Origin: Zopfochytrium polystomum
Lineage: Eukaryota > Chytridiomycota > Chytridiomycetes > Chytridiales > Chytridiaceae
Direction: 5' to 3'
Length of the DNA stretch: 14,633 nucleotides
NCBI GenBank assembly: GCA_025765615.1
Contig: JAIVFJ010000690.1
Coordinates: forward strand, 1 to 14,633
The notes beneath the pieces were generated by a model. That model made no database searches. It had not been told where the DNA came from and saw nothing but the letters and a program-made list of their open reading frames with translations. The position numbers were made by a program, and so were the translations under genes. Below, piece by piece: positions 1 to 7,983 of the stretch (position 1 is its first letter; the number at the start of each line of letters is the position of its first letter).

Positions 1-293
1 GAGTGGCTCGCCCACCATGGTCTCAGCCCTGTCGTGAGAGAGAGGAAAGCAAGAGATGGAAAAATAAATACAGCGAAGTTCTTTGCAGTCCTGTCGCACG
101 CCAAAGCTTCGCCCAACCAGGCGGTCCGAGCGCAATCATGCGAGTGCCGAGGTCCGCAAGCAAAAAGAACAAACCCTTCGAGAAGTGGCTGAACCGGCAA
201 TAGTTCAAGTTGAACGAACGCATTGTGGCTGAGCCAGGGCAGGGTTAGTTTCTTTGATATCACAAGTTGGGAGTATAAGTACAGAGAGAGGGC

Positions 294-308
294 TTTTTTT
301 TTTTTTTT
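294..308 (+). repeat. Poly-T run
   Basis: Fifteen Ts after the GAGAGAGGGC motif. The duplicated region upstream of copy D has a GAGAGAGGGC motif with a shorter T run, then a long A run (12800-12817). Confidence 0.9.
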
Positions 309-520
309 CTTTTTGTCTCTTCCTTGTTCTCAAATAAAGTGCGACGGCGCAAGTGCTCAGCCCAGCCGTTTGTCCTTCTCCCAACGAAACGGGGAAAGAA
401 GCAAAAACACCAATGAGAATGAGTGAGTGCTCTGCGCGAGTGTCAACACGCATGCAGGCGGGACACGAATGCCCAATGCGGCTGGGGCAGTCATCTCTTT
501 CTCAGTCAGTCTCCTTTCTT

Positions 521-571
521 CCCCTCTCTCTCTCACCATAAGTCAGTCTCTCGCTCTCTCTCTCTCTTTCC
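521..571 (+). repeat. CT-rich microsatellite upstream of copy A
   Basis: Imperfect (CT)n with short interruptions. A matching CT tract lies upstream of copy D at 13027-13092. In both copies it precedes a GA tract in opposite sense by about 200-350 bp. Confidence 0.88.
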
Positions 572-893
572 CTGTCCTCAGAATTCAACGGTGTGTGCTC
601 AGCCCGCGCTGATTCTCGTCTTGTTTCACAATCAGGCTAGCAGACGCACCCGACAGAGCAGTACCAAGGCCGCGTCAGACACGTGACCCTTTCCGGAATC
701 GATCGGCAGAAATCACGAGCGAGCGTGTCTGGGGTGCGATCTGTCTGTCCACCTGTCTGCCAGTCTGGCTCATTGCCCCCAACTCGGTCAAGTCCGCAGA
801 GCGAAGGCAAGTTACGCCGCCAAACCGATAGGCAGATGAATTCACCAAAACAGGGAATGTCAGGCAGAGAGAGAGAGCGAACGAGATGTGAGG

Positions 894-895
<2 letters not shown>

Positions 896-962
<67 letters not shown>

Positions 963-985
963 CAGAGAGACAGAGAGACAGAGAG
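896..985 (+). repeat. (GA)n microsatellite upstream of copy A
   Basis: Uninterrupted GA dinucleotides from about 896 to 956, then imperfect GACAGAGA units to 985. It ends about 110 bp before the ATG at 1097. Tracts of the same type precede copies B, C and D. The long Ser-Leu or Arg-Glu ORFs across it are artefacts. Confidence 0.95.
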
Positions 986-1096
986 GGCGTGTGTGGGTGT
1001 GCAGCGAAAACCAAGAGCTCGCTCCGAATAGAAGATAAACTCTTGCCCGCTTTCCGATTCCTTTTTCGGCGACAAGCAGATATCAATTACAACAAG

Positions 1097-2345
1097 ATGA
1101 AGTTCAGTCAGCAGGCCGTTTTCCGCTGGGATTGCGGCGGCTGCCGCCTTGGCACACTCCGTCAGCTCGATACCATGGGCGCAAGCGGCGCCCCTCACGC
1201 CAGACGGTCAATCACCTGCGTCTCCGCTGCTCGCGTCCTCCTTGTCCGTCGCAACGTCAGACTCCTCTGCGCACGGCCTGGTCCCGAGTCTCTACCGTCG
1301 CGTCATCGAACCCGTCAGCGCGACCATCGGCGCCGTGGGCTTGGGCGTTGCCGCAACAATGGGAGTGAAGAACTGGCAGAGGTAAACCCTCGTTTCTGAT
1401 GCCCTGCTGGGGGTGTTTTACTCGGGCGCTGACAGGATGTCGGGGGGTGTCCCAAAGGCCCACCACCGAAACAGAAAGGCGGCTCAAAAGTTTGTGGAGG
1501 AAGGGTACAAGGACGAGTACGAGCGCGACAAGGACAAGGACACCAAGCGGATCAACCACTATGAGGCGCACCCGTCAAAGGGCTGCTTACTCCGTCTGTG
1601 GTGGTCAAAAGACCTACAGCCCGGTGAGTGTGGGCGAGTCAATTCGTCGTTGCAGGTCGTGCACCAACCGAGATCTGGCCTGATCCAACCCCAAACCTCC
1701 TCCTTTTTGGACCCCTCCCCGTCGCATTCTTTCCCAAGGCCGACTGCAGCAAGAAAAAGTTCCGATCCGAGCTCTCGCTTTACCGCCGCGCCATCGAGTA
1801 CCTGTTCGAGGACGACGACGCCTGGGACGAGAGCGACCTCGACGAGGACGAGGCCGTCATGGACGTCGACTACGCCGTCGAGGACGCGCTGAAAAAAGAG
1901 CCCCCTCTCATCGCAGAACCCGCTGCGTCCGTATCAGAAGAAGACTCTTGAACGCACCAACACGACCCCCAAGCCGTACAAGGGGGCGCCGGCAAAGGCG
2001 GCCGGTGCATCGACGACGCCAGCCAAGGCTGCAGCGACGTCGGAAAAGGCGGCGTCCGCTCCGGCGAAGAAGTCGTGGAACCCGTTCAATAAGAAGACCG
2101 ACGCCGCCGCCGCAGCGGACGCCTCGGGCGCGGCGGCCAAGAAATCATCGTCGTGGAATCCGTTCAGGAAGAAGGAACCGAACCCAGACGAGATCAAGCA
2201 CGTCAAGGTCGGCGGCGGGCTCATCAACAAGTTCCGGACGGCGGAGAAGATGCGCACAAGTGCGGAGAAGAAGATTGACGCGCAGGTCAAAGCGGGCGGG
2301 TGCGCTGTCGTGCACAACAAGATTAACGGGCAGCACGGTTTGTGA
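1097..2345 (+). pseudogene. Family copy A: three-exon gene of unknown function with four 1-bp frame disruptions
   Basis: Exons by comparison with copies B and D: 1097-1381, 1458-1623, 1739-2345. Introns are 1382-1457 (GTAAAC..AAG) and 1624-1738 (GTGAGT..AAG, pyrimidine-rich before the acceptor); both are phase 0. Read with the paralogues as guide, the product has an Ala-rich hydrophobic leader ending near an AQAAP cleavage-like site, a YRRVIEPVS motif, a Gly/Ala-rich hydrophobic stretch, the charged Cys-containing exon-2 block, an acidic DDDAWDE region, an Ala/Lys/Pro linker with two SWNPF motifs, and a C-terminal block ending GQHGL before TGA (2343-2345). Four 1-bp changes break the frame: an extra T in the T4 run of exon 1 (about 1122), a missing T in AACTTGGC at the end of exon 1 (about 1373), an extra T in exon 2 (about 1588), and six As instead of five at 1892-1897. 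After the last one, exon 3 is open to the stop. It is either a recent pseudogene or a working gene with assembly errors. The gene structure is well supported; the function is unknown. Confidence 0.72.
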
Positions 2346-3481
2346 GAATGGTTGTTGCCGCGCCCAAGGTTTCGGTGGGGAGGGTGAGGTCCCCTACTTT
2401 TTTGGATGTGGCGTTACGCTTCTGTTAAGCTCGTTTATGAAGAGATAATAACTGTAACCGACTTTGACGCCAGTCCCAACCGCTGTATTCCTTATTTTTG
2501 CAGCGATTAAAGGTCATTCTTGTTTTTCTTGAGTGACTTCTAATGGGAATTCGTACCCACTTGCAGTGTAGCGGGGTGACTGCGTACAAGGATTGTGAAG
2601 GACTGGAGGCAGATTTTAGGGTAGAGGGGCCTTTATTCAATGAGGTTCTTCTTGTCTTCACTACTGCTTCCCTCTCACACCCTACTGCCTTTTTTACTGC
2701 CCAGGAGGAAAGACACTTCCCCAAATTTTGAGGATGCTTGGGCCACCTTGCACTTTACCAAGTGCAAGTGCAGTGCTGCAGACAAATCCTCCCAAAATTC
2801 TGTCTGCCCAAATTCCAACAACTTCACGGCTTATTCTGAGTTCGGGGGGGGGACGTGTTTGAAAGGGGAACGAAAGGGGGCTTTGCCTTCGACCGCCTAT
2901 TCGAGAGAACTTTTCGACGGCGAAACCGTCGACGCCGACTCCGCCGAGGATATTGAGAAAGCCCGTCGAGGACGCTCCAACAAGGATCTGCCGGGTTGCC
3001 AGCAAAGCAAGCGGACTCCTCACACCTCGCACAGATCCTGTTGCCCTTTCAGTTTGTTGTGCACAACGGCGTCCTGCTTTGGCAGGACTCGTATCCGTCT
3101 CCCTCTCCGCTCGCGTATCGTCTACGCCAGCGGGAGCATGCTGATATTCTGACGCCGACGGTAATGCGCTTGACTTCCGCTGCGTTGAGAAGCCATGTTT
3201 CTGCAAGCGAGGCGGGATGGTTTTTTCTTCAGGGTATAATTCGGTGACGGACGACTTGCTACCGAGGAGCGTCGGCTCGGTCGCCGTCAGCTCATATGTT
3301 GTCTGTGAGAGAGAATTTGTTGAATGGAGGAGACGCTGAATGCAATATACAATTAATCTCAGACACAGGGCTGATTGTGTGCGGCTGGGTACGCGGCGCG
3401 CGTGATCACAGTGCTCTTTTTTCAGCTGCGCCGCGCTTGTGGCTTTTTGTCGAAACAGAAACGGTGCAGGCAGTTGTTCTC
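2346..3481. other. Intergenic region downstream of copy A; possible broken ORF at about 2850-3200
   Basis: The first 100 bases weakly resemble the 3' flank of copy B (a GAGG-T-CTTTTTTTGGATG pattern), so they are probably 3' UTR. A perfect hairpin, CTTGCACTT-TACC-AAGTGCAAG, lies at 2747-2768. From about 2880 a + strand frame (GETVDADSAEDIEK) runs to about 2995, and protein-like sequence (FQFVVHNGVLLWQDSYP) continues in another frame to about 3170. A one-base change near 2995 would join them. No known family is recognised and the first start codon is uncertain. Confidence 0.4.
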
Positions 3482-3489
3482 AGTGCCAC
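3482..3489. repeat. Left 8-bp target site duplication of the hAT element
   Basis: AGTGCCAC directly precedes the CAGGGTTG terminus and is repeated exactly at 6364-6371 after the other terminus. Eight-base duplications are the hallmark of hAT superfamily insertion. Confidence 0.93.
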
Positions 3490-3545
3490 CAGGGTTGTTA
3501 TTTGGACAAAAAAAGGCACCTGCCTTTTATTGTCCATTTTGGACA
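3490..3545. repeat. Left terminal inverted repeat and subterminal repeats of the hAT element
   Basis: CAGGGTTG at 3490-3497 is the terminal repeat. TTTGGAC at 3501-3507 and the perfect inverted repeat TGTCCA-TTT-TGGACA at 3531-3545 follow. The string ACCTGCC followed by TTTTGGACA is found inside both ends in inverted orientation. Another TTTTTGGAC copy lies near 3596-3604. These are plausible transposase binding sites. Confidence 0.8.
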
Positions 3546-3673
3546 TTGTCCTTTGCCGGACAAAATGGCGCCGAGTCTGTCGCAAGATCTGTGCCTTTTT
3601 GGACTGCCCGAAATCCTGCCTTTTTTAGTTTTTGATTGGTTTTGAGATAAAAAAGGAACCCGTCTTTTACCAA

Positions 3674-3683
3674 TTTATTTATT
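3674..3683 (-). terminator. Overlapping AATAAA poly(A) signals of the transposase gene
   Basis: On the - strand two overlapping AATAAA hexamers (3678-3683 and 3674-3679) lie only 10-20 bases past the transposase stop codon (TAA at 3695-3693). This position fits a very short 3' untranslated region. It is motif evidence only. Confidence 0.5.
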
Positions 3684-3692
3684 TCTCACTTC

Positions 3693-5912
3693 TTACAGCC
3701 CGTCTCCTCGATCACCGAACAAATCTCCAAACAAGTCGGTTGAAAATCCCAAGAATTCGTTCTTCACAAATTCGTAGAGCTCTGTCCCCTCTAGCTGGGC
3801 CATATTAGTTACAACAAAGATCACCTTATTTATCACATCGTCGTGGAGGCGATTGCGGATGTTGGTGTGGGTGCGGGCAAATAAAGAGAAATTTCGCTCT
3901 GAAGCGGCACTGGATGTGGTGATGGAGAAAGCCTTCAGCGCTATGGGTCTGAGTCGTGGGAACTCGGAACCCCGAGTAAGCCAAAACTCAGATGGTGAAA
4001 GCTTCCGACTTTGGACGTTTCCCCAATAAATTGGCTCCGTAAGCTGAATTCCATCACACCATAGAACAAACTTCCAGTACTCGGCACTGATCTCGCTTTT
4101 TTCAACATCCGATGCGCCAAGAGCCGCCAGCTTTTCAACAACCTTGCCCTTCTCAGCTGTGGAAAGGTGGGTGCCACGGTGAACTGGATCCAAGAGATTG
4201 GCGAATGCATGCTCGTCACGTCGCATGAAAGCGAATTGAGCTTCAACCTTTTCCAAAAGTGCGGTTTTCATCTCAGTGGAAAACCCTTCGAGATTGCGAA
4301 ATTTATCCTCGATTGTACGGAATCCCATGTAAACTTCTGAAGCAGGCAACCTGTCGCTTTGGAAGCGAACAAGTTGCTCGTCAATTGGTGTGAGGATTTC
4401 GATAGCCATTCGTAAATGTTCGTCAAAATGCTGGTAGTTTAATATACTCAAGATGTACTGACGATGCTCGCGTTCCTTGCGTTGGCAGTCCAGGAAATCA
4501 GTCTGAGATGTGGCAACTCGCATCAAGGGCAGAGCGTCTAGAACTGACTTTACTGACTTCAGATACGACGTCCAGCGAGTGGGTGCTGGCTGGACAAGCC
4601 ACCGCAGATTTGCTCGCTTCATCTCTTGGCGGAGGCGGCCACCAATAATCTGCTGATTGGAAAAAAAGACAACCAGAGTGCGGACATACGAGATGCAGTC
4701 AGAGATGTGTATAAGCGGTGATTGCTCGTCACTGATCACGCAAATGTCCTTTGTGAGAAGATTCAGTCCGTGTGAAACACATCCACCTGCGAATGTTCCT
4801 GGTCTCTTTTTCTGAACAGAAGCCCATGCTTTCTTGTTTGCGCTTGTGTTGTCTGTCACAACACTGCCAACGTTCGAAAATGTTGCAACCTGATCCATTA
4901 CATCACAGATATCGTCGGCAAGCTTTTCTGCAGGGCGTGTCTCACCGCTTGAATTCTTTGACATCCAGAAAAAGGTATGGGGGCCAGAGACAATCATGTA
5001 GTCGGTAATTGGCTGCTTGTTCACGTTCGTGTAAGTGTCCGTCACGAGGCAAGAGGGCTGCTGCACACGGCGGAGTGCCAAGGTCACAGAATTTCTTGTC
5101 GACTTGTATATTTCGTCAAGGAGCCCCCCAACGATATATTGTCGAGAGGGGAGGACAACATCAGGATTCAACAACCGGATCGCCTTTCGGAAGTACGGGT
5201 TTTCAACAAATTTGAACGATGTGCCCGACGTGTAAAGTGCCATCGCAAGGAAAAAGTTGAACGAGTGCTTCTCATCTGTTGACAAGGAAGAGCCCCCGCA
5301 AGAACAACGACGGATGTCGTTTGAATGACCAGCAGGCAGGTAGAACGACGGATAAAGAGAAGGATCCAGCTCCTTCATCAGGTCGAGGAATTTTGGGCAG
5401 CGCCTGACAAGATGATTCTCCACCCGATCAACTTTTTTGTGGTGGTTGACCTCCTTTTCGCACAATTTGCAAATGGTTGATTGCTGCTGTCGACACGCAT
5501 AGTCGTTGGATAAGTAGCTCCAGGCATCAGATGGTGGGCGTCCAGGGCTCACTGTCGTAGACATACATCTTCTCTTCCGTGAAGAACCAGCATCTGGCAA
5601 AATCCCGTCGTTTAAGGACGGAGAATGGCGAGACCAATTTGAATCGCTTCCTCTCGAGCTAGTGTGACCAGTATCAGAGTTGACGCTGAGCTGAGGCAGA
5701 CCATCATGCTCATACAACAGTGATTGCGGTGAATCAGAGCTGGACAGTGGAGGTTGTGCGATCGGCTGGATATGTGATGATGATCTGCCTTCAGGTTGTC
5801 GAGTAGTTGTGAAAGCACCAGGTGGCGTGTGACCAGGTATGAGGGCATTGCTGACAACTCGGCCGATCGGAAACTCCTTACTCTGACCTGAATTAAACAC
5901 GGACATGATCAT
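3693..5912 (-). CDS. hAT family transposase (BED-like zinc finger, DUF659-type core, hAT dimerisation domain), 739 aa
   Basis: An uninterrupted ORF inside a transposon with defined ends. It would catalyse cut-and-paste transposition in the nucleus. Residues 1-130 are Ser/Pro-rich and low complexity with a basic SRKRR patch (111-115), a possible nuclear signal. A C2HC BED-like finger follows (C148, C151, H167, C172). The RNase H-like core shows a TDTYTN motif with D292 and a VVTDNTSANK motif with D354, candidate first and second catalytic aspartates. The family's C-x-x-H pair is C378/H381, and the conserved Arg-Trp is in PTRWTSY (446-447). The C terminus has SAASERNFS (668-676), with E672 the likely third catalytic residue, then RNRL (686-689), the hAT dimerisation signature. 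Length fits full hAT transposases. The ATG at 5912 is the first in frame; an extra 5' exon upstream within the element cannot be excluded. No frameshift or stop is visible, unlike the flanking gene family. Confidence 0.93.
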   Translation of the reverse strand: MIMSVFNSGQSKEFPIGRVVSNALIPGHTPPGAFTTTRQPEGRSSSHIQPIAQPPLSSSDSPQSLLYEHDGLPQLSVNSDTGHTSSRGSDSNWSRHSPSLNDGILPDAGSSRKRRCMSTTVSPGRPPSDAWSYLSNDYACRQQQSTICKLCEKEVNHHKKVDRVENHLVRRCPKFLDLMKELDPSLYPSFYLPAGHSNDIRRCSCGGSSLSTDEKHSFNFFLAMALYTSGTSFKFVENPYFRKAIRLLNPDVVLPSRQYIVGGLLDEIYKSTRNSVTLALRRVQQPSCLVTDTYTNVNKQPITDYMIVSGPHTFFWMSKNSSGETRPAEKLADDICDVMDQVATFSNVGSVVTDNTSANKKAWASVQKKRPGTFAGGCVSHGLNLLTKDICVISDEQSPLIHISDCISYVRTLVVFFSNQQIIGGRLRQEMKRANLRWLVQPAPTRWTSYLKSVKSVLDALPLMRVATSQTDFLDCQRKEREHRQYILSILNYQHFDEHLRMAIEILTPIDEQLVRFQSDRLPASEVYMGFRTIEDKFRNLEGFSTEMKTALLEKVEAQFAFMRRDEHAFANLLDPVHRGTHLSTAEKGKVVEKLAALGASDVEKSEISAEYWKFVLWCDGIQLTEPIYWGNVQSRKLSPSEFWLTRGSEFPRLRPIALKAFSITTSSAASERNFSLFARTHTNIRNRLHDDVINKVIFVVTNMAQLEGTELYEFVKNEFLGFSTDLFGDLFGDRGDGL

Positions 5913-6284
5913 CAGCTTTCATCAATGAAACACGCCTGCTCACCACTGCACCCAGCAAGAAAGTCAACATTCATCGTTTGGGCGGCTGACGGCAAGGTGT
6001 TGGTCACATCCCTCAACTGTTGGTGCATCGCTGGGGTTTTGGCGACAGCGGGAAGCAAAGGAACCGAAGATGCCCATTTTTCCGTTTGAAAGAATGGCGG
6101 TATTCCAGCACCAAGACTTCGTCCTGCACCTGCGCTGTTGTCGTTGTGTTCGTCGGTTTGGTCGAGTCGTGGCTATCCATCGATCGAGACGTCGCTTTGG
6201 TGGTCGTTGGTGGTTTTCCTTTGCGCCTTGCGATGCACGAACGAGCTAACACATCAACTATTTACCTTCCATTTTGGGTCGCAT

Positions 6285-6363
6285 TTTTGGACTGTCCAAA
6301 ATGCTGTCCAAAATGGCAGGTTTGTGGCAGACAAATGGACAGTCCTTTGTTTTCCCAACCCTG
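6285..6363. repeat. Right terminal inverted repeat and subterminal palindrome of the hAT element
   Basis: The terminal repeat CAACCCTG (6356-6363) is the exact reverse complement of the left CAGGGTTG. Inside it, 6285-6301 is a perfect 17-bp palindrome (TTTTGGAC, central T, GTCCAAAA), followed by another GTCCAAAATGG at about 6306-6316 and a TGGACAGTCC near 6337-6346. Confidence 0.8.
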
Positions 6364-6371
6364 AGTGCCAC
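6364..6371. repeat. Right 8-bp target site duplication of the hAT element
   Basis: AGTGCCAC, identical to 3482-3489, directly after the right terminus. Confidence 0.93.
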
Positions 6372-6548
6372 AGAAATTATTTCTTCGGGCACTGCGATGC
6401 CCAGAAGACACTTCTGTCGGCCTGTGGTCGTCTGGTTGTGGGGCGCCAGGACCCGAATCTCGCCAGCGGATTTCGGGAGTGTGGGCGCAGCACCTTTTCC
6501 TCAAATTCACAAAACTATCTCGAAAAGGAAAGAGTATCGCGAAAAGCC

Positions 6549-6652
<104 letters not shown>

Positions 6653-6743
6653 AGGAAGCGCAAAACATCAAAACCAAACACGGAAGGACATAATTAAAAT
6701 CGCAGAAAGTCAACTTGCCATCTTCCCAAGCTGAATTTGGATC

Positions 6744-7983
6744 ATGAGGTTCTCCTCGAAAGCCGTCTCTGCGCCCTCGCCGCTGCATTTGGCATGGCCA
6801 AGTTCTTCGGCACGCTGCCGTGCGCCTTCGCGGCGCCCCTCGCCGCAGGCAGTCAAGCAGACGGCCAGATATCGGCATCGCCAATCTCTCCGCTGCTCGC
6901 ATCAGACTTCCTCTCCGTACGCCCTAGCCTTCGGTCTGTACCGTCGAGTGATAGAGCCCGTCAGCATGACGGTCGCCGCTACTGGCTTGGGCGTTGCTGC
7001 AACAATGGGTGTGAAGAACTTGGCAGAAGTGAGTGTGTGATGCTGTTGAAGAGATCGCGGTTGGTGTGCGTGTGGACTTCAGTTCGAACAAGACAGATAA
7101 CGGGACCCGTTCCTTCCGCAGGCTCACCATCGAAACAGAAAGGCAGCGCAAAACTTTGTCGAAGATGGGTATAAGGGTGAATACGAGCGCGACAAAGACA
7201 AGGACACAAAACGTATCAACCACTATGAGGCTCATCCGTCCAAGAACTGTTACGCTGTTTGCGGTGGTCAAAAGACGCTCAGCCCTGTGAGTGGTGTCAT
7301 CTTTTACTACCAAATGCTTTGCCTCCAACCGCTCAAAATTTGGCTAGGCTGACTGCAGCAAGAAAAAGTTCCGATCGGAGCTCTCACTTTACCGCCGCGC
7401 CATCGAATACCTGTTCGAGGATGACGATGCCTGGGACGAAAACGCTGTGGATGCTGACTCTGCCATCGACGTCGACTACGCCGTCGAGGATGCGTTGAAG
7501 AAGAGCCCGCTCTCTTCGGAAAGGCCACTTCGCCCGTACCAGAAAAAGGCGCTCGAACGCACCAACACGACTCCCAAAACGTACAAGGGGGCGCCGGCTA
7601 AAGCGTCCACTTCGTCCACGACGCCAGCCAAGGCCGCAACACCCGCCAAGGGCGCTGCGTCGTCAGGAAAGGAGGCGGCCGCCGCTCCAGCGAAAAAGTC
7701 TTGGAACCCCTTCTCGAAATCAAGCTCGTCATCCTCGTCCGCCAAGGACGACTCTGCCGGATCGTCCAAAAAGTCGTCGTTGTTGTCGTCGTTAAATCCG
7801 TTCAAGAGCAAGGCGCCCAACCCAGACGAAGTCAAGCACGTCAAGGTCGGCGGCGGGCTCCTCAACAAGTTTCGTCCGGCGGAGAAGATGCGCGCCAGCG
7901 CGCAGAGGAAAGTCGATGCGCAGGTCGCTGCGGGCGGATGTGCTGTTGTCCACAACAAGATTAATGGACAGCACGGTGTGTGA
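6744..7983 (+). CDS. Family copy B: three-exon gene of unknown function, most intact member (361 codons)
   Basis: Exons 6744-7028, 7122-7286 and 7348-7983, all joined in phase 0. Donors are GTGAGT in both introns; acceptors are TTCCGCAG and GGCTAG. The joined frame runs from ATG to TGA (7981-7983) without a stop. Features: a hydrophobic GLGVAATMG stretch near residues 75-90; a highly charged exon-2 block rich in KDKDTKR with Cys138 and Cys142; Cys153 and an acidic FEDDDAWDE region; an Ala/Lys/Pro/Ser linker (about 230-300) with SWNPF (268-272) and LNPF (299-302); a conserved C-terminal block (308-361) with VKVGGGLLNKF, Cys348 and final GQHGV. Residues about 11-60 are out of frame relative to copies A and C. 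A missing G near 6773 and an extra C near 6910 compensate each other, so the leader expected from the paralogues (Ala-rich, ending near FAAP) is replaced by Arg/Ser-rich sequence. These may be errors. No known domain is recognised. Intron sites and paralogue alignment make the gene model solid; the function is unknown. Confidence 0.78.

Larger units (their letters stand above)
130..1096 (+). other. Duplicated upstream region of copy A (counterpart of about 12636-13482)
   Basis: Blocks shared in order with the DNA upstream of copy D: GCGCAATCAT (131-140), ACGCATTGTGGCTGAGCCAG (218-237), the T run, CCAACGAAACGGG, AAGCAAAAACACCAATGA, the CT tract, GAATTCAACGGTGT, the GA tract, GCTCGCTCCGAATAGAAGAT (1017-1036) and TATCAATTACAACAAGATGA (1081-1100). 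The gaps between blocks are diverged. The last two blocks are probably core promoter or 5' UTR. No separate gene was found here. Confidence 0.75.
3490..6363 (-). mobile_element. Complete hAT superfamily DNA transposon, 2874 bp
   Basis: Both ends can be placed to the base. The left end begins CAGGGTTG at 3490 and the right end finishes in its reverse complement CAACCCTG at 6356-6363. The element is flanked by identical 8-bp target duplications. It contains one long transposase ORF (5912-3693, - strand) with all recognisable hAT signature residues, about 450 bp of upstream DNA (5913-6363) and about 200 bp downstream (3490-3692). Perfect terminal identity is limited to 8 bp. Internally, both ends carry several TTTTGGAC/GTCCAAAA repeats, the usual layout of transposase binding sites in hAT elements. 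Intact ORF, termini and an undegraded target duplication suggest fairly recent insertion and possible autonomy (inference). Confidence 0.93.

Noticed and set aside
265..280. TATA-like GAGTATAAGTACAG
   Set aside because: Not conserved at the matching place upstream of copy D (about 12735-12755), and too far from the ATG without other support.
637..1399. Long ORFs on both strands made of Ser-Leu, Arg-Glu or similar dipeptide runs (also 6138-6902 and 12593-13291)
   Set aside because: They are translations of the GA/CT microsatellites, which lack stops in several frames. No non-repeat part is conserved between copies.
1426..1457. Alternative intron-1 acceptor at CTGACAG (about 1429-1435) in copy A
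   Set aside because: It would put exon 2 out of phase with exon 1 and does not match the acceptor position of copy B. The CCCAAAG acceptor at 1457 keeps phase 0.
1739..1750. Intron-2 acceptor at GACTGCAG rather than at the upstream AAG/TAG
   Set aside because: It would shift the frame in copies B and D. The AAG (A, D) or TAG (B) just upstream keeps phase 0 in all copies.
1934..2320. Ala-rich - strand ORF opposite copy A exon 3 (and 7476-7958 opposite copy B)
   Set aside because: Mirror frame of the Ala/Lys/Pro linker. The splice-consistent + strand gene explains the region.
6013..6252. 79-codon - strand ORF inside the hAT element, upstream of the transposase
   Set aside because: It could be a first exon or leader, but no zinc-finger or other motif and no clear splice pair to the transposase was found; the main ORF already contains the BED-like finger.
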